Assembly: GCA_036677685.1 (NCBI GenBank)
Contig: JAVBWA010000017.1
Location: 1 to 50,491, forward strand
Direction of reading: 5' to 3'
From: JAQUBU01 sp036677685
GTDB taxonomy: Bacteria > Bacillota > Syntrophomonadia > Syntrophomonadales > Syntrophomonadaceae
Length of the DNA: 50,491 nucleotides
The position numbers and the translations under genes are program-made. The notes beneath the pieces are model-generated. The model was given only the letters and a program-made list of their open reading frames with translations. It was not told the origin of the DNA and made no database searches. Each line of letters starts with the position of its first letter. The first letter of the stretch is position 1. Positions 43,683-50,491 of this stretch are shown here, piece after piece.

Positions 43683-44711
43683 TCAGATAAAGAAGAATGC
43701 AGAAGCAATAATCAGGTAAGCACCTACCAGCAAGGAGCCTTCCAGCCAGTTTGATTCCCCGTCGAGACTGATAAACTGGGCAATTAGTACCGCCAGCCCG
43801 ACCGCCACCAATTCATAGTAATTAAACATAATGCTCATTGGCCTGGCAAACAGCAAACTTAGAAAAATTAGAACCGGGGTGACCAGTAAAGCTATTTGAG
43901 CGCTGGACCCAATCGCAATTTCGAAAGCCAGATCCATTTTATTTTTATAAGCCATTAAGACCGCCGTGGAATGTTCCGCAGCATTGCCTATAATAGGAAT
44001 AATAATTATGCCGATAAAAAATTCCGACCAACCCAAAGCCTTGGTCACCGGCTCAATGCCGCTGACCAGCAGTTCGCTCTCCAGAGCTATAAAAACCGTA
44101 CTTAAACCCAGCATGAGGATAGATTTATTTTTGCTCCACTTCCCTTCGGCTTCGGCAATTTCACAAACCTCGCTGTTGCGGCGCATGGAAAAGGTTATCC
44201 CCGCGAAATAAAGTATAAATAATATGACCGCCACCCCGATGCTAAATTCCTCCAGAGCTAAAGAATTAGTTTTGCCATGGAAAAATACCGCTGGAATGAT
44301 AAGCGCTATAATCGAAAGGAACATCAGGCTGGTCTGGTTGCTTACATGAGTACGGTCAAAATACTGCGGACCGTTTTTCAGTCCTCCCAACAATATGGAC
44401 AAACCCAAAACCAGCAAAATGTTGCCCAATATGCTGCCCGCGATGGAAGCCTTAACCACTGAAAAAAGCCCGGCTTTGAGAGCAAATATAGTTATTAATA
44501 GTTCTGTGGCATTGCCAAAGGTAGCATTCAGTAACCCGCCTACTTTTTCCCCGGTATAACATGCCAGGTTGTCGGTAGCCTCTCCCATAATACCTGCCAA
44601 AGGGATAATAGCCAGACAGGCCGTAAAAAACATAAGTATTTCACTGCCGCTAAATCGGAAATAAAAACTCAGTATAAGCGCAGGCAGTAATATATAAAGA
44701 TATTTACTCAC
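43683..44711 (-). CDS. Ca2+/H+ antiporter, CAX/ChaA type
   Basis: 342 residues from a GTG at 44711 seven bases behind GGGGGT (a TTG six bases upstream overlaps that site). About ten to eleven membrane helices with the two antiparallel ion-exchange repeats: GGLLNATFGNATELLITIFAL (about residues 60-80) and the second GNAAEHSTAVLMAYKNK (about 245-260) with AIGSSAQIALLVTP. These acidic/polar motifs bind Ca2+. It is convergent with the MBL gene, with a 29-nt gap and no clear terminator. Confidence 0.9.
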   Translation of the reverse strand: MSKYLYILLPALILSFYFRFSGSEILMFFTACLAIIPLAGIMGEATDNLACYTGEKVGGLLNATFGNATELLITIFALKAGLFSVVKASIAGSILGNILLVLGLSILLGGLKNGPQYFDRTHVSNQTSLMFLSIIALIIPAVFFHGKTNSLALEEFSIGVAVILFILYFAGITFSMRRNSEVCEIAEAEGKWSKNKSILMLGLSTVFIALESELLVSGIEPVTKALGWSEFFIGIIIIPIIGNAAEHSTAVLMAYKNKMDLAFEIAIGSSAQIALLVTPVLIFLSLLFARPMSIMFNYYELVAVGLAVLIAQFISLDGESNWLEGSLLVGAYLIIASAFFFI

Positions 44712-44827
44712 TTTCAAACCCCCATAGTAAATTAGCTTAGTAGCAGGAAATAGAATTTATTGAAAACAGGTTAACTGAAGAATACACAGAAATCAAATTA
44801 CCCAGTCCGGATTCATTTCATAATCAC

Positions 44828-44868
44828 TTTGATACATTATTGTATTATTTTGATTCATTGTTGTATTG
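44828..44868 (+). promoter_or_regulatory. Tandem upstream activator sites
   Basis: TTTGATACATTATTGTATTA (44828-44847) and TTTGATTCATTGTTGTATTG (44849-44868) are direct repeats of period 21 bp, about two helical turns; each holds an ATACA-TTAT-TGTAT-like palindrome. They lie about 100 bp upstream of the -24 element, the usual enhancer position for a sigma-54 activator, probably the one encoded at 45956-48409. Confidence 0.55.
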
Positions 44869-44963
44869 TTTCAAAATTATTCTCAGCACGGCCCCGGTAA
44901 ATATAGCTGGAAAATCCCCATAATACCCGTACTTTAATAATTTTGTGCAAGGGCTCTTAATTT

Positions 44964-44978
44964 TGGCACGATTTTTGC
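44964..44978 (+). promoter_or_regulatory. Sigma-54 (-24/-12) promoter
   Basis: TGGCAC (44964-44969) followed by GATTT and TTGC (44975-44978) matches the sigma-54 consensus TGGCAC-N5-TTGC at every core base. It would start transcription near 44990, about 190 nt before the four-repeat gene. Confidence 0.8.
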
Positions 44979-45183
44979 TTATATACTACTGCAAATAATA
45001 AGATGTAGAGACCAAATACGAAATATAACTAACATTAATCCAGTATTCTATTCATTTTATTTTAACTAATATTTGATAAAATATCATTTTAAGAAATGCA
45101 CCACGGTCATCTGCCAAACTAGCCGCCAAAGTAAATCAACGGCAAAGGTATTATCTGTGCCGCAAGAAAAGAGGAGGTAATAT

Positions 45184-45807
45184 ATGATGACCTACAAAAA
45201 TTCAGAAGGGTTCAAAGAGGATTGGGTGCCATCCTATGTGGAAACAATGGAATCCTTGTATGGGCCGCTAGTGGAGGAACAAACCCCAAGTATCGAGGAG
45301 ATAAATGAAGTTTTAATTAATAACTTCATGGCAGAACCTCAAGATCCGGATCAGGGTTTAAGCCGCTGGATCAATCTCTATCTGGCATTACTTGACTTCG
45401 TACATGGATTTATCAGCACCGAAGTGGTTCCTTCTATTGAAAGCATTAACCAGCAATGGATTGAGTGCTTTTTCCCTGGCCAGGAACCGGAAGTTGATGT
45501 AATGACCAAGAACTGGATCAGTGCTTATCTGGATCTACAAGAGATCCTACAGGCAAAACAAGAGACGATAATGCCCATTGAAGCAATCAACCAGGAGTGG
45601 ATAAGGTGTTTTTACACTGCCAGTGTAGACGAAGACTTCGAGTTTGAGGAAGGATGGGCAATCTCCTACTTGGCCAGCAACGAAGAATTGCATGGAACCA
45701 TTAACCTGCAGTCCGGTTTCAGCATTGATGAGCTGAATGCGGAATGGATAAGATTATTTAGGGAAGATAGCAGCAGTACCAGGAAAAATTTGGCCAAAGT
45801 AGCCTGA
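45184..45807 (+). CDS. Unknown four-repeat protein under sigma-54 control
   Basis: 207 acidic residues, no signal or membrane segment. Four tandem repeats of about 48 residues share the pattern W-(I/V/A)-x-x-Y-L...E-x-L-x-G...P-S-I-E-x-I-N-x-x-W-I-x-x-F: landmarks are DWVPSYVETMESLYG, SRWINLYLALLDFVHG, KNWISAYLDLQEIL and EGWAISYLASNEELHG, each followed by SIEEIN, SIESINQQWIECF, PIEAINQEWIRCF and SIDELNAEWIRLF. The alternation of Trp/Tyr helices suggests a helical solenoid or oligomeric coat. I recognise no family. Ribosome site GAGGAGG. It is followed by a strong terminator, so it is monocistronic and probably abundant when induced. Confidence 0.8.
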   Translation: MMTYKNSEGFKEDWVPSYVETMESLYGPLVEEQTPSIEEINEVLINNFMAEPQDPDQGLSRWINLYLALLDFVHGFISTEVVPSIESINQQWIECFFPGQEPEVDVMTKNWISAYLDLQEILQAKQETIMPIEAINQEWIRCFYTASVDEDFEFEEGWAISYLASNEELHGTINLQSGFSIDELNAEWIRLFREDSSSTRKNLAKVA

Positions 45808-45837
45808 TGCCTAAATAAGAATCTAAAAATTAATAAT

Positions 45838-45885
45838 ACAAAAGCCCAAAGCTGACCGGTTTTAACCGGTGCTTTGGGCTTTTGT
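45838..45885 (+). terminator. Terminator of the four-repeat gene
   Basis: ACAAAAGCCCAAAGC and GCTTTGGGCTTTTGT form a 15-bp stem; an inner ACCGGT(TTTA)ACCGGT extends it. A T-rich tail follows. Confidence 0.9.
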
Positions 45886-45955
45886 ATTTTCCCTCCTGAA
45901 CAGAACATATTTATTTGTGCTATAATGTGAAAAGTATAATTAGGAGCGTGAAACG

Positions 45956-48409
45956 ATGAATGTCGTTAACAAATTACTTAAAAATTCCTTGTCCATCGAT
46001 TTAGAGATGCGCATCGACGAAGCTTATACTTATCTTTCGGACTGCGGTCTGAATGGTGCAACCATACACGATTCAGACAATATAATAATCGGAGTAATTA
46101 CCAAAAATCAGATTTTGCAAGCTATTGGCAACGGGGTTGCCCCCAAATGCCCGGTAAAAGATCTGATGTCAACCGATAAGGAAATTATTAAATTTGCAAA
46201 TGAATTCCAGGCAATAATAAACGATTTGAAGCACCGGCTGGCCTTTAAAGAAATGAATGAATGTCTTGACAGCAGGAAGTTTTCAAATCTTCTCTGGTCC
46301 TTCACCGAGTTGTTTCAAGAACAAAAAAGCTATTGGGAAGCCTGTATCGACTCCATTTACAACCCCTTGGTTTCTATTGACAATGACGGTAATGTCAACT
46401 ATTTCAACAAAGCTTTTGAAAAGGCTACAGGAATATCGGCTGCCGATGCCCTAGGCCGTAATATAAACGACCTCTTTCGCACCAGCGGGCTGGTTGATGT
46501 TTTAAAAAACCTGCAGCCCCAGGTCACCCAGCGTATTGAAGAAGTGGGCACAGCCTTTATATCCAACCGCACCCCGATTATTAAGGATGGACAGCTTATA
46601 GGTGCGGTCGCCGTACTTCAGGAAATTTCCGATTTGGAGCAGATCGCTGAAGAGTTGGAGCGGACCAAGGAGCTAAACCGTGAATTGGATGCCATTATTG
46701 AATCTTCTTTTGATGGTCTTTATATTACCGATGGCTATGGCAATACGCTTAGGCTCAACAAAGGTTTTGAGCGCATTACCGGAGTTAGTTCCGAGGAGTG
46801 TGTGGGCCGCAATATGGCGGAACTGGTTGAAGAAGGCGTTTTTTCAGATTCCGGTTCACTTTTGGCTTTGGTAAAAAGAGAAAGTGTTACTATCAACTTA
46901 ACCCCGAGGTCAGGTAAGGAAATTCTGGTGACCAGCACTCCCATTTTCAACGATAACGGTGATATTGCTTTGATTGTTACCAATGTACGGGATATAACCG
47001 AACTGAACGAATTAGAACGCAAGCTGAAACATATGGAAGGTTTGCGTGAAAAGGAACTGGATGCTATTTTTGATTCTTCATATGATGGTCTTTATATTAC
47101 CGATGGCGAAGCCAACACCCTTCGCCTCAACAAAGCTTTTGAGCGGGTTCTGGGTGTTAAAGCAGAGGAATGCATAGGGCGCAATATGCAAGATCTGGTC
47201 AATGAAGGCATATTCTCGCGCTCAGGGACCCTCCTGGCTCTGGAAAAAGACGATGCAATTACCATCACCCTGCAGGCCAAAACCGGGCGCACCGCTCTGG
47301 TAACCAGCACGCCGATCAGGGACGATCTGGGCAATATCATCCTGGTGGTTACAAATGTACGTGACATCAGTGAATTAAACGAGCTTCAGGAAAAGCTGGA
47401 ACAATTTGAAGGTTTGACCCGTGCTTACCAGACCGAATTACAGGAATTAAAACTGCGCACCCAGTGTGTAGTGCATTCCAGCAAGATGCGGGATCTGGTA
47501 ACCCTGGCGGTGCGCGTGGCATCAGTTGATTCGACGGTGCTTATCCAGGGAGAATCGGGAGTCGGTAAAGAACTGGTCGCCAATACCATCCAGTCCAACA
47601 GCAACCGTAAGGATGGCCCATATATCAAGATAAACTGCGGAGCTATTCCCGAAAATTTGTTGGAATCCGAGCTTTTCGGATATGAACCAGGCGCCTTTTC
47701 GGGTGCCGGTAAACAGGGCAAACCCGGCATGTTTGAACTTGCCAACGGCGGTACGTTGTTTTTAGATGAAATTGGCGACCTGCCGCTGAGTTTGCAGGTA
47801 AAGCTACTGCGTGTGATTCAGGAGAAACAAATTAGCCGGGTGGGGGGAACCACCACTATGGATATTGATGTGCGCATCTTAACCGGAACCAATTATGATC
47901 TTGGCGAAATGGTAAAAAAGAAGCTTTTCCGCAAGGACCTATACTATCGTTTGAATGTGATTCCCATTCATGTACCTCCGTTAAGAGAACGCCGGGATGA
48001 TATACCGGTACTTAGTCTGCATTTTCTGGAGAAATTCAATCAGCGCCACCAGCTAAACAAAAGGCTTTCCAACGATGTGCTGGCTTATTTTATAACTTAT
48101 GATTGGCCGGGTAATGTCCGGGAACTGGAAAACCTCATTGAACGGCTAGTCGTTACCTCTCTTAACGATACCATTACCTTACGTGATTTATCTTCCTGGT
48201 CAGAACTGGGACCAGTTTTGCCCAATATCGATGATTCAGGGGTGGTTCCATTGCAGCATGCACTGGAAAACACCGAACGCCGGGTTTTGGAAAATGCTTT
48301 TTCATTATATTCTTCCACTTATGCAGTAGCCAAGGCATTGGGAATCAGTCAGCCTACGGTGGTAAGAAAAGCCGCTAAATACGGAATTAAGTTCGGTATA
48401 GCCCAATAA
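45956..48409 (+). CDS. Sigma-54 activator with CBS-like and triple PAS domains
   Basis: 817 residues. N terminus (about 1-100) has CBS-like segments (GATIHDSDNIIIGVITKNQIL, PVKDLMS). Three PAS domains at about 125-240, 245-360 and 365-475; the second and third are close duplicates (SSFDGLYITDG and SSYDGLYITDG, NTLRLNK, GRNMAEL/GRNMQDL, VTSTPI). The AAA+ domain has Walker A GESGVGKE (532-539), GAFSGA (579-584; the usual sigma-54 contact loop GAFTGA with Ser for Thr), Walker B LFLDEIGDLP and a GNVRELENLIER region. The C-terminal Fis/TyrR-type helix-turn-helix is YAVAKALGISQPTVVRKAAKYG. It couples ligand or redox sensing to sigma-54 promoters such as the one 980 bp upstream. A TATAAT at 45921-45926 gives its own promoter. 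Confidence 0.93.
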   Translation: MNVVNKLLKNSLSIDLEMRIDEAYTYLSDCGLNGATIHDSDNIIIGVITKNQILQAIGNGVAPKCPVKDLMSTDKEIIKFANEFQAIINDLKHRLAFKEMNECLDSRKFSNLLWSFTELFQEQKSYWEACIDSIYNPLVSIDNDGNVNYFNKAFEKATGISAADALGRNINDLFRTSGLVDVLKNLQPQVTQRIEEVGTAFISNRTPIIKDGQLIGAVAVLQEISDLEQIAEELERTKELNRELDAIIESSFDGLYITDGYGNTLRLNKGFERITGVSSEECVGRNMAELVEEGVFSDSGSLLALVKRESVTINLTPRSGKEILVTSTPIFNDNGDIALIVTNVRDITELNELERKLKHMEGLREKELDAIFDSSYDGLYITDGEANTLRLNKAFERVLGVKAEECIGRNMQDLVNEGIFSRSGTLLALEKDDAITITLQAKTGRTALVTSTPIRDDLGNIILVVTNVRDISELNELQEKLEQFEGLTRAYQTELQELKLRTQCVVHSSKMRDLVTLAVRVASVDSTVLIQGESGVGKELVANTIQSNSNRKDGPYIKINCGAIPENLLESELFGYEPGAFSGAGKQGKPGMFELANGGTLFLDEIGDLPLSLQVKLLRVIQEKQISRVGGTTTMDIDVRILTGTNYDLGEMVKKKLFRKDLYYRLNVIPIHVPPLRERRDDIPVLSLHFLEKFNQRHQLNKRLSNDVLAYFITYDWPGNVRELENLIERLVVTSLNDTITLRDLSSWSELGPVLPNIDDSGVVPLQHALENTERRVLENAFSLYSSTYAVAKALGISQPTVVRKAAKYGIKFGIAQ

Positions 48410-48462
48410 AATGAAGCAAACCGGGAAACAGATACCTTTATGTTTCTCGGTTTGCTTCATTT
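48409..48462 (+). terminator. Long terminator after the activator gene
   Basis: Arms 48409-48430 and 48441-48462 (AAATGAAGCAAACCGGGAAACA and its near-complement) pair over 22 positions with one mismatch; a T-rich tail follows on the plus strand. Confidence 0.88.
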
Positions 48463-48531
48463 GTCTTTACTATGCCGGGACGGCAGGGTGGATTTAGCGC
48501 CACACTAGCCCCCTACCGTCTTTGGCAGATC

Positions 48532-49875
48532 TTAGCCTATTTTATTAGTCTTTCTCCAAATTCCCATCTTCTGAGCTTCTTTTACAAGATCATCCCTGAA
48601 ATTCGGATGAGCTACGGAAATAAGAGCCTCGGCTCTCTGCCAGGTAGCCTTACCTTTAAGGTTAACCTTGCCATACTCGGTTACTACAAACATGGTAGTG
48701 GTGCGGGGGTCAGTGGCAATAGTCCCCGGAGCTAATGTAGGAACAATACGTGATTTCTCTGAACCCGGCTTGCCAAAAGCCGAAGACAGACAGATAAAGC
48801 TCTTTCCACCTTTGGAGCGGTAAGCGCCCATAACGAAGTCTAGCTGACCGCCGGTTCCGCTTATCTGTTTAAATCCGGAGGATTCGGCACTAACCTGACC
48901 ATAAAGGTCGATTTCTACAGCATTGTTAATTGACATGAAATTATCAAGCAAGCCTATGACGCAAGGATCATTGGTATAATCAACAGTGCTGGCCATAATT
49001 TGTGGATTGTCGTGGATGAAATCATAAAGTTTCTGAGTACCGGCGGCGAAAGCGTAGGCTTGGCGCCCTTTGTCTATGTTCTTCTTTAAACCGGTAATTT
49101 TACCCGCATTGGAAATGTCTACGAATGCATCAACATACATTTCGGTATGCACACCCAGATCTTTGAGGTCTGATTCAGCAATCAGCGAACCTACGGTATT
49201 CGGCATCCCGCCGATACCCAATTGCAGGCAGGCACCATTAGGGATTTCTTCCACAATCAATTGGGCTACTTTTTTATCTACATCAGTAGCAGCGGTAGAT
49301 CCCAATTGAGGCAAAGGCTGGTTGGGACCTTCAACGATGAAATCCACCTGGGAGATATGAATATCTGCATCACTGCCGCCCAGTCCCCGGGGCATATTCT
49401 TGTTAACTTCAACGATCTTGATTTTTGCTACATCAAAGGTTGCCATTTGGTGAGAAGGTGAGCAGCTGAAATTAAAATAGCCAGCCGCATCCATCGGTGT
49501 TACCTGGCAAATGGCTACATCGATAGGATCGACGTTTTCCCGGTAGTATCTGGGGACTTCAGAATAACGGATGGGGGAGTAAAAACCGCAGCCCATATCA
49601 TTAATCTTGCGGTCAACCCCTGAACAATGCCAGGAATTCCAGGTGAAATGATCTCCAGCATTCTCGACTTGCATTACAGCCGGCATCCACATAGTAACCC
49701 CGCCCCAAAGCTTAACATCAGTGAGTTCATTGGCTCTGGCTGCAATAGCTTTGTCAACAGCATAAGAATGGCATACGCACCAGCCGTAGTCTACCCAATC
49801 GCCGGACTTTACAAAAGATGCAGCTTTTTCTGCACTTATCAGTTTCTTGTTATACTCGTCCATGTACTGACCCAT
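48532..49875 (-). CDS. Acetyl-CoA hydrolase/transferase family CoA-transferase
   Basis: 447 residues of the family-I CoA-transferase group that includes 4-hydroxybutyrate and butyryl-CoA:acetate CoA-transferases. Segments: GDWVDYGWCVCHSYAVD, GGVTMWMPAVMQ, QLGIGGMPNTVGSLI, GVHTEMYVDAFVDI (the E in HTEM is the probable catalytic glutamate), AESSGFKQISGTGGQLDFVMGAYRS and FVVTEYGKVNLKGK. In butyrate oxidisers it activates butyrate by swapping CoA with acetyl-CoA. Its neighbour upstream is an acyl-CoA dehydrogenase, supporting that role. Ribosome site: AGGAGGAGAC. Confidence 0.93.
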   Translation of the reverse strand: MGQYMDEYNKKLISAEKAASFVKSGDWVDYGWCVCHSYAVDKAIAARANELTDVKLWGGVTMWMPAVMQVENAGDHFTWNSWHCSGVDRKINDMGCGFYSPIRYSEVPRYYRENVDPIDVAICQVTPMDAAGYFNFSCSPSHQMATFDVAKIKIVEVNKNMPRGLGGSDADIHISQVDFIVEGPNQPLPQLGSTAATDVDKKVAQLIVEEIPNGACLQLGIGGMPNTVGSLIAESDLKDLGVHTEMYVDAFVDISNAGKITGLKKNIDKGRQAYAFAAGTQKLYDFIHDNPQIMASTVDYTNDPCVIGLLDNFMSINNAVEIDLYGQVSAESSGFKQISGTGGQLDFVMGAYRSKGGKSFICLSSAFGKPGSEKSRIVPTLAPGTIATDPRTTTMFVVTEYGKVNLKGKATWQRAEALISVAHPNFRDDLVKEAQKMGIWRKTNKIG

Positions 49876-49909
49876 TTATTTCGTCTCCTCCTTTATGCTA
49901 TTTATAATG

Positions 49910-49938
49910 AGAGCGGAACTCATTAAGAATTCCGCTCT
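49910..49938 (-). other. Hairpin between dehydrogenase and CoA-transferase genes
   Basis: AGAGCGGAA (49910-49918) pairs with TTCCGCTCT (49930-49938) in the 110-nt gap of the minus-strand operon. No clear T-run follows, so it may be a processing or attenuation stem rather than a terminator. Confidence 0.5.
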
Positions 49939-49985
49939 ATTATTAAACTAAGGGATTATTTTCCTGCATTTCAGCAGGATCTATA

Positions 49986-50491
49986 TTACACAAACGCTTC
50001 TTCGGGAATATCAATAGCACTCTTGTCGCCGGCCTTCATAGCCTTTTCGAATCCGAAGACATCGGTAACATGGTTCATGATATAGAACTTGGCACTGGCA
50101 ATTTTGCCCTTGTAGAAATTGGCATCGAAGTGGTCTTCGCCCAGTTCGGCCAGCTTCTTGGCAGCCAGGATGGCCTGGGAGAGCAACAGCTTACCGCAGT
50201 AGACTCTCGCGCCGGAATGCATGGTCCGGGTAGCGAAGAGCTGTTTCATTTGCTTATCGCCAGCCGTCCAGGCAGCATTCATATCGACAATATTTTTGAA
50301 AGAAGTCATGGCATCCGCCATCATTGCAAATTCAGCCGCGAATTCGTCAGTCTTCTGACTGGCAACGAATTCATCGATTTCTGCAACCCACTTCTTGAAG
50401 GGTTCGCCGCCACTCATGGTGAACTTACGGCCGGTATAGTCCTGTGACTGAATGAAGTTGGTACCTTCCCAGATACCATGGATCACGCAGT
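49986..50491 (-). CDS. Acyl-CoA dehydrogenase, 3' part only
   Basis: The frame enters from the right edge with no start in the window; the last 167 residues remain. The first visible segment, CVIHGIWEGTNFIQSQDY, contains the family signature around the catalytic-loop residue pattern 'IxxGxEGTN' near the FAD/substrate-binding C-terminal region. The following Gly-rich turn, TMSGGEPFKKW, and the long helical C-terminal extension (about 60-167) indicate the larger, roughly 600-residue acyl-CoA dehydrogenase type found in fatty-acid-degrading syntrophs. Electrons from this step are the hardest to release as H2. It precedes the CoA-transferase gene. Confidence 0.88.
   Translation of the reverse strand, partial: CVIHGIWEGTNFIQSQDYTGRKFTMSGGEPFKKWVAEIDEFVASQKTDEFAAEFAMMADAMTSFKNIVDMNAAWTAGDKQMKQLFATRTMHSGARVYCGKLLLSQAILAAKKLAELGEDHFDANFYKGKIASAKFYIMNHVTDVFGFEKAMKAGDKSAIDIPEEAFV

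Larger units (their letters stand above)
44712..45183. other. Intergenic region with sigma-54 control signals
   Basis: 470 nt between the antiporter and the four-repeat protein. It carries the sigma-54 promoter and two upstream direct repeats (separate entries). The 190-nt transcript leader (about 44990-45183) is A+T-rich, with no recognisable structure. Confidence 0.5.

Overview
The window looks like a chromosomal segment of a spore-forming, strictly anaerobic, syntrophic Firmicute close to Syntrophomonas. Evidence: a fatty-acid (butyrate-type) acyl-CoA dehydrogenase next to a CoA-transferase, a Tat-exported [FeFe] hydrogenase with a membrane cytochrome b, a spore photoproduct lyase, S-layer (SLH) anchoring, frequent TTG starts with strong Shine-Dalgarno sites, and a probable selenocysteine codon. 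The assignment is inference from gene content. No rRNA, tRNA, CRISPR array, phage or intact insertion sequence was seen.

Layout. 1-4.4 kb: a secreted Fn3 protein running off the left edge, then a two-component pair (7TMR-DISM sensor kinase plus SARP-type response regulator). 5.2-9.0 kb: an operon of an FmdE-like protein and a BtuCDF/MolBCA-type ABC importer, plausibly for molybdate/tungstate or a metal chelate. 9.2-22.7 kb (minus strand): a 2789-residue SLH surface protein with an internal 801-bp tandem duplication, a receiver domain without its phosphorylation site, and a second 7TMR-DISM/SARP pair whose kinase carries two kinase cores. 23.2-24.9 kb: a TVP38 membrane protein overlapping a two-domain rhodanese lipoprotein whose catalytic cysteine codon is TGA followed by a SECIS-like hairpin. 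25-29.4 kb: a small membrane protein, splB and an OmpR/BaeS-type two-component pair. 29.7-38 kb: two proteins sharing a helical-hairpin repeat, a lipoprotein, an orphan response regulator, and a MacAB-TolC-like tripartite efflux operon, which is unusual for a Gram-positive-type genome. 38-42.1 kb: uvsE, two tandem copies of a riboswitch-like RNA with terminators, and the hydrogenase operon. 42.4-44.7 kb: a small unknown protein, an MBL-fold hydrolase and a Ca2+/H+ antiporter. 44.8-48.4 kb: a sigma-54 promoter with tandem upstream sites driving an unknown four-repeat protein, followed by a sigma-54 activator. 48.5-50.5 kb: CoA-transferase and the 3' part of an acyl-CoA dehydrogenase.

Cutting across these regions is a dispersed, about 130-nt intergenic repeat (five copies, all in the same orientation) that can fold into a three-way junction; one copy carries a 124-bp near-perfect palindrome and another is wedged between two genes of the efflux operon.

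How the parts may work together (inference): beta-oxidation enzymes at the right end produce reducing equivalents that the extracytoplasmic hydrogenase/cytochrome b can discharge as H2; the riboswitch-like RNAs upstream of the hydrogenase and the putative Mo/W importer raise the possibility that H2 versus formate (Mo/W-enzyme) routes are balanced by cofactor sensing. The surface proteins lie beside two sensory systems of one uncommon architecture, suggesting envelope or surface sensing.
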